This document shows, one piece after another, positions 1-6,945 of a stretch of 64,000 bases of DNA. Under the pieces are notes generated by a model that did not search any database, was not told the origin of the DNA, and saw nothing but the letters and a program-made list of their open reading frames with translations. This stretch comes from Drancourtella massiliensis. GTDB lineage: Bacteria; Bacillota; Clostridia; Lachnospirales; Lachnospiraceae. The translations under genes were made by a program, and so were the position numbers. Position 1 is the stretch's first letter. Each line of letters starts with the position of its first letter. The stretch is taken from the NCBI RefSeq assembly GCF_016900655.1, contig NZ_JACJKH010000012.1, positions 39,060 through 103,059 of the forward strand. Direction: 5' to 3'.

Positions 1-1023
1 GATCATGGAATTTTCGCCTCCCATGATTCCGGCGATTCCGATGGATTTTTCGCCGTCGCAGATCATCAGTACGTCTTTGTCAAGGTGTCTCTCCTGACCG
101 TCCAGTGTCGTGAATGTCTCACCGTCTTCTGCATTTCTGACAATGATTTCTTTTCCTGCGATGGTATCCAGATCGTAAGCGTGCATCGGCTGTCCGTATT
201 CTTCCATCACGTAGTTTGTGATATCAACAAGATTGTTGATCGGGCGGATTCCGACAGATGCAAGTCTTCTCTGCATCCACTTTGGAGACGGTCCGATTTT
301 AATATTTTTTACGACTCTTGCGCAGTATCTGGAGCAAAGATCCTGATTCTTGACAGTCACTTTGATATAGTCAGAAGCATTCTCCTCATTTCCGGTCTCT
401 TTAACAACCGGCGGATGGAAGCTCTTTCCGAATGTTGCCGCTGCTTCTCTTGCGATTCCAATCACGCTGAAGCAGTCCACACGGTTGGATGTGACTTCAT
501 ATTCAAATACCGCATCATGAAGTCCAAGTACTTCAATGGCGTCTGCACCAACTTCCACATCATCCGGGAAAATATAGATTCCGTTTTCCGGTGCTTCCGG
601 ATACATTTCTTTTGTAGAACCAAGCTCTTCGATGGAGCACATCATGCCGTAACTGTCCACTCCGCGCAGTTTTCCGGCCTTGATTTCAATTCCGCCTTTC
701 GTTTTACTTCCGTCGTGTCCGCCTGCTACACGGCCTCCCACGAGAACAACCGGAATTTTCTGTCCTTCTTCCACATTCGGCGCTCCGGTTACGATCTGAA
801 TTGTCTCGCTTCCGATATTCACCTGGCAGATGACAAGCTTATCCGCATCCGGATGCTTTTCGATCTTCTCAATCTGCCCTACCACGATCTTGTCCAGATC
901 TTCATCCATCTTTTCATATCCCTCCACCTTGGTACCGGACAGTGTCATGGCGTCTGTGTATTCCTGCTCTGTCACGTCCAGATCCGGGACATATGCTTTA
1001 ATCCATGATAATGATGTATTCAT
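1..1023 (-). CDS. pheT: Phenylalanine--tRNA ligase beta subunit, partial
   Basis: This is the N-terminal 341 codons of the beta subunit of phenylalanyl-tRNA synthetase, which charges tRNA-Phe as an alpha2-beta2 enzyme in the cytoplasm; the rest lies beyond the window start. The translation begins MNTSLSWIKAYVPDLD, carries an EMAP/OB-type tRNA-binding domain at roughly residues 40-150 and then enters the B3/B4 region. The start ATG at 1021-1023 is preceded by an AGGGAGG ribosome binding site. It follows pheS by 21 bp and is almost certainly cotranscribed with it under T-box control. The frame is open to base 1, so no stop is seen. Confidence 0.95.
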   Translation of the reverse strand, partial: MNTSLSWIKAYVPDLDVTEQEYTDAMTLSGTKVEGYEKMDEDLDKIVVGQIEKIEKHPDADKLVICQVNIGSETIQIVTGAPNVEEGQKIPVVLVGGRVAGGHDGSKTKGGIEIKAGKLRGVDSYGMMCSIEELGSTKEMYPEAPENGIYIFPDDVEVGADAIEVLGLHDAVFEYEVTSNRVDCFSVIGIAREAAATFGKSFHPPVVKETGNEENASDYIKVTVKNQDLCSRYCARVVKNIKIGPSPKWMQRRLASVGIRPINNLVDITNYVMEEYGQPMHAYDLDTIAGKEIIVRNAEDGETFTTLDGQERHLDKDVLMICDGEKSIGIAGIMGGENSMI

Positions 1024-1044
1024 GATCTTTTTTCCTCCCTTATC

Positions 1045-2064
1045 CTAGAACTGCTTTAAGAATCTGATGTCGTTTTCGTACAGCAGTCTCATGTCGTCGA
1101 TCTCATATTTCAGAAGGGCAATTCTCTCAAGCCCTACACCGAATGCGAAACCGGTATATTCATCCGGGTCAATTCCGCACATTTCCAGCACGTGTGGGTG
1201 TACCATTCCGCAGCCAAGGATCTCGATCCATCCGGATCCCTTACAGAAACGGCAGCCCTTTCCGCCACATTTGAAGCATGTCACATCCACCTCGGCGCTT
1301 GGCTCTGTGAACGGGAAATGATGCGGACGGAATTTTGTCTTTGTCTCCGGTCCGAACAGCTCTTTTGCGAAAACTTCCAGCGTTCCTTTCAGATCCGCAA
1401 AAGAAATATTTTTATCTACTACAAGTCCTTCGATCTGATGGAAAGACGGAGAATGCGTTGCATCCACCTCGTCAGAACGGAATACCCGTCCAGGAGAGAT
1501 CATACGGATCGGAAGTTTCCCCTGCTCCATGACACGAGCCTGTACCGGGGAAGTCTGTGTTCTGAGCACGATATCCTTATTGATATAGAATGTATCCTGT
1601 TCATCTTTTGCCGGATGATCTGCCGGGATGTTGAGCTTCTCAAAGTTATAGAGATCGTATTCGATCTCCGGTCCTTCGACTACTTCATATCCCATACCGA
1701 TGAAGATCCGCTCTACCTCTTCCTGGGCAATAGTGTTCGGATGACGGTGTCCCACTACATTCTTTTTGGATGGAAGCGTAACATCGATCACTTCAGCTTT
1801 TAATTTTTCTTCCCGGATCTTTGCATCCATCTTTTTCTTTGTCTCATCCAGAATACCTTCGATTTCCTGGCGGACTTCATTGACCATCTGTCCGACTTTC
1901 GGACGTTCCTCTGCCGCTACATCTTTCATTCCTTTGAGAACTGCTGTCAGTTCTCCTTTTTTACCTAAAAACCTGACACGTACATCATTTAATTTTTCCG
2001 GCACATCTGCAGACTGGATCTGCTTTAATGCTTCTTCTCTGATGCTCTGAAGCTTTTCTTTCAT
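1045..2064 (-). CDS. pheS: Phenylalanine--tRNA ligase alpha subunit
   Basis: This is the catalytic alpha subunit of phenylalanyl-tRNA synthetase; it activates phenylalanine and transfers it to tRNA-Phe together with PheT. The 339-residue length is normal for the family. A coiled N-terminal tRNA-binding arm (about residues 1-90) is followed by the class II core, with motif 2 around [13 protein letters not shown] near residue 195 and motif 3 as [14 protein letters not shown] near residue 310. [15 protein letters not shown] segment, often seen in bacterial alpha subunits, lies near residue 270. The gene is first in a pheST operon whose leader is a T-box, so expression should rise when uncharged tRNA-Phe accumulates. 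Confidence 0.97.
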   Translation of the reverse strand: MKEKLQSIREEALKQIQSADVPEKLNDVRVRFLGKKGELTAVLKGMKDVAAEERPKVGQMVNEVRQEIEGILDETKKKMDAKIREEKLKAEVIDVTLPSKKNVVGHRHPNTIAQEEVERIFIGMGYEVVEGPEIEYDLYNFEKLNIPADHPAKDEQDTFYINKDIVLRTQTSPVQARVMEQGKLPIRMISPGRVFRSDEVDATHSPSFHQIEGLVVDKNISFADLKGTLEVFAKELFGPETKTKFRPHHFPFTEPSAEVDVTCFKCGGKGCRFCKGSGWIEILGCGMVHPHVLEMCGIDPDEYTGFAFGVGLERIALLKYEIDDMRLLYENDIRFLKQF

Positions 2065-2150
2065 GATTTTCCTCCTTTACTCATCAACCAAGGCAGCCTG
2101 TACCGAACAGAAGGCTTTTCGTATTCAGGAAAGTCCAATCCTTTCCGGTA

Positions 2151-2404
2151 AACAAAAAAAACTCCGCCCCAAAAAGGGACGGAGAATCAATCCGCGGTAC
2201 CACCCTGATTCCTGCCGTCAAAAGGCAGGCTCTCTTGTATGCGTAACGTGCACTACACGTCATTTCTTACTCTCTGTTCAGAAATGCAGCTCCTGTGGGA
2301 AATTCGGCATATCTGTCAAATCGAAAGGAGCTTCCAGCCTGCGGCTCCTTCTCTCTGTCGGAGATCAGATATCCTACTGACACATTCACAGCCTTTACTG
2401 TATC
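2151..2404 (-). promoter_or_regulatory. T-box leader of pheST, Phe (TTC) specifier
   Basis: Read on the minus strand, the leader contains the T-box core GGGTGGTACCGCG (2193-2205) and then a terminator hairpin CTCCGTCCC/GGGGCGGAG (2162-2184) followed by a run of T. Stem I features, the AGTAAG...GACG block and the GGAGC...CTGAAC block are present. The codon in the specifier position is TTC (plus-strand gaa at 2281-2283), matching phenylalanine. Known biology: uncharged tRNA pairs with the specifier and with the T-box bulge and favours antitermination. The leader ends about 90 bp before pheS. Confidence 0.93.
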
Positions 2405-2410
2405 TTCTTT

Positions 2411-2439
2411 ATTTTAAACATCCCCCTGCTCTTTGTCAA
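2411..2439 (-). promoter_or_regulatory. Promoter of the pheST T-box transcript
   Basis: TTGACA (2434-2439), a 17-bp spacer and TAAAAT (2411-2416) form a near-consensus vegetative promoter on the minus strand. It is embedded in the last codons of the ABC-F gene, whose stop codon TAA lies inside the -10 element. Confidence 0.85.
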
Positions 2440-3967
2440 GTCCGGAACTCTCGAAAACTGCTTTAAATCCGGCGGTTTGAGGATCTTTTTCGAAACGTAC
2501 AGCGCTCTTTGCAATCCGTTCGGTAAATACACTGTCGTGTTCTACAAAGATCATGTATGGTTTCCGCTCAAGAATCAGATTCTCAATCTGAATTCTTGTG
2601 AATATATCAATGTAGTTTAACGGCTCGTCCCAGATATATAGATGGGACGGCTCGCAGAGGCTCTTTGCAAGAAGCACCTTTTTACGCTGACCCTCGCTGT
2701 ACTCCTCCAGACGCTTGTCAAACTGGTCTCTGGAAAAATCAAGCTTCCTCAAAACAGCCCGGAACAGCGTTTTATCAAGTCCCGCCTCCTCTTCCAGCTC
2801 CGCCAGCGTTCCTCTCATTTCAGAAGAATCCTGGCTGACAACCGAAATCTTCAGGCCGCTTCCGGTCTGAATTCTTCCCTCATCCGGCTGATAGATCCCT
2901 GCAATCAGCTTCAGAATCGTCGTCTTCCCACAGCCATTCGGCCCTTTCAAAGCGATCCGGTCTCCCCGCCGGATTTCCAACGAAAAGTCTTTCAAAATCT
3001 GACGGTCCCCGCGGGCAAACGAAATCCCTTCCACGGAAACAAGACGATCCTTCTCATAATCCAGTGGAAACATTTTCAGTTCCTCCACCGTCTCGATGTC
3101 CTTTAAAAGCCCTGCCTTTTCTTTAGCCGTCTTCTCCATCCGGTGCTCCAGCACCTTGGACCGCTTCATCATCTTCGCCGCCTTATGGCCGATTGCACCC
3201 CGGTCCGGCTTCAGTCCTCCCACTTTATGACCGATCTTTTCTTTCTCCTTATTACCTGCCCATCTTCCGGCCTCCCTTGCCGCCGCCTCCAGATGGCGGA
3301 TCTCCTTTTTCAGCTTCTGATTCTGCTCCAACTCCGCCTGATCCCGCAGACTCTTTTCTCTCTGCCATGTCTGGAAACTTCCCTTGTAGATCCGGATGCT
3401 GCTGCGCTCAATCGCCATCGTATGATCCGTACAGGCATCCAGAAGCCTCCGGTCATGGGAAACAAGAAGGAATCCCTTCTTCCTGCTCAGATAAGAGGCC
3501 AGCATCTGCCTCCCCTCCTCATCCAGATGATTTGTCGGCTCATCAATCAGAAGGAACGCATGCTCCTTGGCAAACAGCACCGCAAGCTGTAGCCGGATCC
3601 GCTCTCCCGGACTAAGCGTCCCATAAGGCCGCTCCAGGATGGCCGAATCCATTCCCATCCATTCCATCTCTCTTAAAACTCTCCAGAACTCATAATCCGG
3701 ATCAATTTCCTCCAGGACCTCCAAAGAAGACTTCCTCACATCCCGGATATCCACCGGAAAATACTCCGCCGTCTCCGACATACGGATCCTTCCCCGGTAC
3801 GGATACGCACCCGATAACAGCTTCAAAAACGTCGTCTTTCCGGTCCCATTCCGACCAATCAGCCCCGTCCTCCAGTCCGTATCCAAAAGCACACTCACAT
3901 GCTCAAAAATCGACTCAAAATGCGTATCATACGAAAAAGTAAGATCTGTAATCTGTATCTGCGACAT
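2414..3967 (-). CDS. Lsa-type ABC-F ribosome-protection ATPase
   Basis: This is a soluble ABC-F protein of 517 residues with two nucleotide-binding domains and no membrane domain. Walker A motifs are GRNGTGKT (38-45) and GPNGCGKT (about 342-349); the first Walker B is LLIDEPTNHLD (139-149) and the second reads WDEPLNYID, as in Lsa(A). Signatures are LSPGE and YSEGQ. A basic, helical interdomain linker (about 200-300) corresponds to the part that reaches toward the peptidyl transferase centre. Known relatives (Lsa, VgaL, CplR) protect ribosomes from lincosamides, streptogramin A and pleuromutilins; the drug range here is unknown. The ATG at 3967 has an AAAGGGG site 8 bases upstream, so the nine upstream in-frame codons are excluded. 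The long leader looks like an attenuator. Confidence 0.9.
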   Translation of the reverse strand: MSQIQITDLTFSYDTHFESIFEHVSVLLDTDWRTGLIGRNGTGKTTFLKLLSGAYPYRGRIRMSETAEYFPVDIRDVRKSSLEVLEEIDPDYEFWRVLREMEWMGMDSAILERPYGTLSPGERIRLQLAVLFAKEHAFLLIDEPTNHLDEEGRQMLASYLSRKKGFLLVSHDRRLLDACTDHTMAIERSSIRIYKGSFQTWQREKSLRDQAELEQNQKLKKEIRHLEAAAREAGRWAGNKEKEKIGHKVGGLKPDRGAIGHKAAKMMKRSKVLEHRMEKTAKEKAGLLKDIETVEELKMFPLDYEKDRLVSVEGISFARGDRQILKDFSLEIRRGDRIALKGPNGCGKTTILKLIAGIYQPDEGRIQTGSGLKISVVSQDSSEMRGTLAELEEEAGLDKTLFRAVLRKLDFSRDQFDKRLEEYSEGQRKKVLLAKSLCEPSHLYIWDEPLNYIDIFTRIQIENLILERKPYMIFVEHDSVFTERIAKSAVRFEKDPQTAGFKAVFESSGLDKEQGDV

Positions 3968-4013
3968 CTCATCATCCCCTTTCACCATGCACACACTGCA
4001 AAAAAGCCCGACT

Positions 4014-4130
4014 TTAACTTAGGCTATACCGGGGACGTGTTCCGGTGCATCGGAACACGTCCCCGAACATCGCCAAAAGAAAAAGAGTCATGAAAAGAAC
4101 AGTTCTTCTTTTCATGACTCTTCTGGTCAT
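4014..4130 (-). CDS. Possible leader peptide 2 of the ABC-F gene (38 aa)
   Basis: This is an open frame of 38 codons starting MTRRVMKRRTVLFMTLFLL, preceded by AGAGGAAAAG five bases before the ATG. Its second to twelfth codons form the terminator hairpin of the ABC-F leader, so translation would disrupt that hairpin. The second half runs through the 34-bp palindrome and looks non-functional. It may be a regulatory leader peptide rather than a stable protein. Confidence 0.4.
   Translation of the reverse strand: MTRRVMKRRTVLFMTLFLLAMFGDVFRCTGTRPRYSLS
4031..4064. repeat. 34-bp palindromic repeat, copy 1
   Basis: Two perfect 14-bp arms GGGGACGTGTTCCG and CGGAACACGTCCCC flank a 6-base loop GTGCAT. 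A second copy at 27327-27360 has identical arms and differs only in the loop. This resembles REP/BIME-type or RAYT-associated palindromes, though no Y1-type transposase gene is present in the window. Confidence 0.85.
4083..4122 (-). terminator. Hairpin terminator ahead of the ABC-F gene
   Basis: A 17-bp perfect stem with a 6-base loop is followed on the minus strand by TTTTCTTTT. It lies downstream of yihY but also downstream of the ABC-F promoter, so it can end yihY transcripts and attenuate the ABC-F transcript. Confidence 0.8.
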
Positions 4131-4233
4131 CTTTTCCTCTTGTTTCTATAATGAAAAAAGAATGTCTCTTCCTGCAATGTGTACGGGCAGAATCCGCCTC
4201 CGGCGTCTTCTGTGTACGTTATGTTTCATTGTC

Positions 4234-4260
4234 TTAACATTTACAGGAAGTAATGATCAT
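4234..4260 (-). CDS. Possible leader peptide 1 of the ABC-F gene (MIITSCKC)
   Basis: This is an eight-codon open frame with a well placed GAGGTG ribosome binding site about 30 bases after the expected transcription start. Very short leader peptides of this kind commonly sense ribosome-targeting drugs by stalling. No homologue can be checked here. Confidence 0.45.
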   Translation of the reverse strand: MIITSCKC

Positions 4261-4294
4261 CCTTTCACCTCATTTCTTATTTCTTTGCCTTTCC

Positions 4295-4324
4295 AGTATA
4301 CGGTGTGCTGCCGCTGTCTGTCAA
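4295..4324 (-). promoter_or_regulatory. Promoter of the ABC-F leader
   Basis: TTGACA (4319-4324), an 18-bp spacer and TATACT (4295-4300) lie on the minus strand. The TGA stop codon of yihY is part of the -35 element. Confidence 0.8.
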
Positions 4325-5151
4325 GCCTTATCCAGATTATCTTTGAAAATGGTAATGTTGATCACGCCACCAAGCAAAATCATGTACATACAGAAGTACA
4401 GCCAGAGCATGACAAGGACAATGGTCGTCAAACTCCCGTACATAGTGGAAAATCCCTCAAAAATGTCCAGATAGACAGAGAAAATCAGGGAAATAATCTG
4501 CCAGCCAATTGCGCTGAAAACAGATCCTGGTATCTGATGCTTCCATTTGGTTCTGATTTTTACGTCCGGCAGAAAGCGGTACAAAAGCATACAGAACAGC
4601 ATCATTACTCCGACTGTCAAAGAGGTTCGGATTCGGATCAAAAAGTCAACTGCCTTTTGCAGCACCGGAGCGTTTATTTCTACGAAAATGCTGATCCGGT
4701 TTCCGAATACGGCAAGGAGAAGGCAGGAAATTATAACCAGAAGAAACAGCACCGTGTAAACGGATGCTCTAAGTCTCAGATAGAAATAGTTTCTCGTCTC
4801 CTTGCTCTGATAAATACAGTTGAGTCCGGACGTTATCGCAAGCACCCCTCTTCCAGCCGACCACAATGCGACAAGGATCGTCACTGGAATGATTGCTGTG
4901 GACTGGCTGTATACTTCATTGATAATGGATATCAGGAAGGGCGTGACAGTCTTCGGGAATACCTCCGTAACCGCCGTCATCACATCGCCTCTTGTAAGCG
5001 GCGTATACTGTACCATTGTCATTAGAAGCAGGATAATCGGAATCAGTGACAGGACAAAGAAAAACGCAGACTGAGCAGCATACGCCCCGACATGGCTTTG
5101 TGCCGCTCGATCCAATATTCTCATGATCCGGTCCCACTGTTTTTTGATCAT
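4321..5151 (-). CDS. YihY/BrkB family inner-membrane protein
   Basis: This 276-residue protein belongs to the YihY/virulence factor BrkB family of polytopic membrane proteins, formerly and wrongly called ribonuclease BN. About six hydrophobic segments are visible (around residues 30-50, 90-110, 130-155, 180-200, 215-235 and 245-270). The family hallmark region LVALWSAGRGVLAITSGLN lies near residue 95-115, and the last segment carries MLWLYFCMYMILLGGVIN. The substrate or role is not established for this family; a transport function is often proposed. It starts at an ATG behind GAGGT and ends against the ABC-F promoter. Confidence 0.88.
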   Translation of the reverse strand: MIKKQWDRIMRILDRAAQSHVGAYAAQSAFFFVLSLIPIILLLMTMVQYTPLTRGDVMTAVTEVFPKTVTPFLISIINEVYSQSTAIIPVTILVALWSAGRGVLAITSGLNCIYQSKETRNYFYLRLRASVYTVLFLLVIISCLLLAVFGNRISIFVEINAPVLQKAVDFLIRIRTSLTVGVMMLFCMLLYRFLPDVKIRTKWKHQIPGSVFSAIGWQIISLIFSVYLDIFEGFSTMYGSLTTIVLVMLWLYFCMYMILLGGVINITIFKDNLDKA

Positions 5152-5191
5152 ATTCTACCTCATTCTGTCCTTTTTTCCTGTTATCATACCA

Positions 5192-6535
5192 TCAATCCGC
5201 TGTAATTTCCACACTATCATAAAACATTCCAAGGATTGTTATATAATCTTTCCCTTTTTTTGCCATTTCATTCGCCCCATTCTGGCTCATTCCGATTCCG
5301 TGTCCATATCCGCCTCCTTTAATGTGAAAACTTCCCCCCCGCTTTTCTACTGTAAAAAATGCACTCGGCAGCAGTTTAGCAGATGCTGCCTCTGTGCCGT
5401 CCTGTTTCTGGATTTTATACCCGTTTCCACCAAGTGCGCTACGGATTTTATTTTCCGTTCGGATCACAGCGCTTCCTTTGGATCCTGTTACTTTCATTTC
5501 CAGTGCCACATCTCCTTCCCCCCTTTTTGTAATTTCGATCTGCGAAATCGTACCGACATCCTGTCCGGTATTCAGTCCAAAGAGATTGGAAACGGTCTCA
5601 ACCGGGATATCACAGCTCCAGGAAAACCACGGCAGATCTTTTTCATAGCAGGTTCCGTTTTCCTCCACCCTGGTCCCCTTCAGGTATGAATTAGCATCTG
5701 AAACTTTCGTGCCCCACGCCTCTACATTGGTGGTTCTTCCACAGGAAGTGGAAAAATAATACGCTTTCACCACAGTGTCATGATACTTCAGCTTCTCTCC
5801 CATTGTTGCGTCCACCGCGGCAATCGTCTTTTCCTGCTCGGCAGAATTTCCATAGACCTGATAAGCTGTACTGTCGTCCACATTGGCTTTATATTCCGGA
5901 TACGCCTGCCCTTCCATATGACAGTAGGCATAGCTTCTTGCGCAGACTGCCTGTGCCTTTAGTGCCTCTTCTTCATAGGAAGCCGGCATCTCACTCGGCA
6001 CTACTGCATACAGGTATTCTTCCAGAGGAATCTCGTTGATGACAGCAATTCCCTGAGCGGTAGAAAACAACTCCAGTTCTCCCCTGTAGGAAGGCACTCC
6101 GTATCCTCTCTTCAGACTGGAAATCGTAATCTTATCTCCCTCTTTTTTTGTTTTTACACGTATGGTTCCGCCCTCAAACAACGGATCATCCGGGGCAATC
6201 GTCACGGTCTCGCCCTCTTTGGCTTCCCGCTTTCCTCCGGCTCCTTCGAGAAGAAGTCCTCCCCCTGCCGATACGGCTACATTTGGATGTACTTCATCCG
6301 TATACCCTCCGGTCTTTAAAAGTACCCGTATGACGGGCTGCTCCTGCTCCTCTTTTCCTTTTTGCTCCTCCGGCGTCTTCTTCTCTTTTGTTTCTTCTTT
6401 CTTGGAAACCGCTTTCTTTCCAGTCTCCGCTTCATATCCGCCCGAAACCATATGCACCAATCCTACGCACAAAAAAAGACTCAGTATAATCCCGCCAAAA
6501 TAATATAAAAAATTACCGTTCCAGTGTTTTTTCAT
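5192..6535 (-). CDS. SpoIID/LytB domain protein
   Basis: This 447-residue membrane-anchored protein has a short basic N-terminus, one transmembrane helix (about residues 11-30), a charged Lys/Glu linker and then a SpoIID domain. Known SpoIID is a lytic transglycosylase that trims denuded glycan during forespore engulfment. The catalytic glutamate is expected in VPSEMPASY, and conserved blocks YFSTSCGRTT and GHGIGMSQNGA are present. The C-terminus reads ILGMFYDSVEI, matching the usual end of the domain. An AAGGTG site seven bases upstream supports the ATG at 6535 over an upstream GTG at 6544. Whether it is SpoIID itself or a paralogue cannot be told, since spoIIR/spoIIQ neighbours are absent. 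Confidence 0.88.
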   Translation of the reverse strand: MKKHWNGNFLYYFGGIILSLFLCVGLVHMVSGGYEAETGKKAVSKKEETKEKKTPEEQKGKEEQEQPVIRVLLKTGGYTDEVHPNVAVSAGGGLLLEGAGGKREAKEGETVTIAPDDPLFEGGTIRVKTKKEGDKITISSLKRGYGVPSYRGELELFSTAQGIAVINEIPLEEYLYAVVPSEMPASYEEEALKAQAVCARSYAYCHMEGQAYPEYKANVDDSTAYQVYGNSAEQEKTIAAVDATMGEKLKYHDTVVKAYYFSTSCGRTTNVEAWGTKVSDANSYLKGTRVEENGTCYEKDLPWFSWSCDIPVETVSNLFGLNTGQDVGTISQIEITKRGEGDVALEMKVTGSKGSAVIRTENKIRSALGGNGYKIQKQDGTEAASAKLLPSAFFTVEKRGGSFHIKGGGYGHGIGMSQNGANEMAKKGKDYITILGMFYDSVEITAD

Positions 6536-6683
6536 CTTACGCACCTTGTCCGCCGCATTTATCCTAATGTATGTCTCATCTGTTTTTTATATGTATGTTT
6601 CCGAAGCGGCATCCTTATCCAAAGCACCTCCTCAAAGACATGTCGAAAAAAGCCGTCCTTTTCGGAAAACTTCCGCTATAAAG
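6536..6683. other. Intergenic stretch between spoIID-like gene and 6S RNA
   Basis: Together with the RNA gene this forms a 410-bp region without a protein gene. Apart from the 6S terminator tail and the ribosome binding site of the SpoIID protein, I see no convincing open frame or structure here. Confidence 0.5.
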
Positions 6684-6903
6684 TAAAAAGCAGCCGTATC
6701 ACGACTGCTCTTTCTCTTTCGTACGCACCCCCAAAATGCCGGCTCCTGTATTTTGACTCCTAGCAGTCCGCTAGGTGGGCAACCGCATCTGCTTTTCTGC
6801 CTTCCACTGATGTAATGAGGCCTGACATATTACAGAGATAATAGGAATCCCGTTTAAAGTTTTGTAGGTTCAAAATTACAAGAGTTATCGAACATTTCAG
6901 GTT
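6684..6903 (-). ncRNA. ssrS: Probable 6S RNA
   Basis: This is a roughly 220-nt transcribed non-coding unit with its own promoter and a terminator hairpin (6689-6709, then TTTTACTTT). No open frame is present. Pairing of UUUUGA near the 5' side with UCAAAA near the 3' side, and of CCUG with CAGG outside it, brings the ends together around a long, interrupted rod, and the wording GTTCGATAACTCTTG...GAACCTAC and GGTTGCCCACCTAGC matches my memory of clostridial 6S RNAs. Known role: 6S RNA mimics an open promoter and sequesters RNA polymerase in stationary phase. The identity rests on recall and by-eye folding. Confidence 0.72.
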
Positions 6904-6909
6904 AGATTT

Positions 6910-6938
6910 ATTATACCGTATCCGCTTTCATCTTTCAA
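6910..6938 (-). promoter_or_regulatory. Promoter of the probable 6S RNA
   Basis: TTGAAA (6933-6938), a 17-bp spacer and a perfect TATAAT (6910-6915) lie just after the stop codon of the transglutaminase gene. Confidence 0.85.
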
Positions 6939-6945
6939 TATTTAT

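Larger units (their letters stand above)
3968..4294 (-). promoter_or_regulatory. ABC-F leader with leader peptides and conditional terminator
   Basis: The approximately 320-nt leader between the promoter at 4295-4324 and the ABC-F start contains, in transcript order: an 8-codon open frame MIITSCKC (4234-4260) with a GAGGTGAAAGG ribosome binding site; a T-rich segment TTCTTTTTTCAT (4162-4151); a terminator hairpin with perfect 17-bp arms AAGAGTCATGAAAAGAA / TTCTTTTCATGACTCTT (4083-4122) followed by TTTTCTTTT; a second open frame of 38 codons starting at 4130 just before the hairpin; and a 34-bp palindrome. The T-rich segment can pair with the terminator's first arm. Layout matches drug-induced attenuators of other ABC-F genes; that it works so is inference. 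Confidence 0.65.

Noticed and set aside
85..1008. A 307-codon plus-strand open frame at the start of the window
   Set aside because: It is antisense to pheT, which has clear homology and a ribosome binding site; the translation is Cys/Phe/Ser-rich with no family resemblance.
4143..4226. A 27-codon minus-strand frame with a run of arginine codons in the ABC-F leader
   Set aside because: No ribosome binding site precedes its ATG, unlike the two other leader frames; the run falls in a GC-rich hairpin instead.
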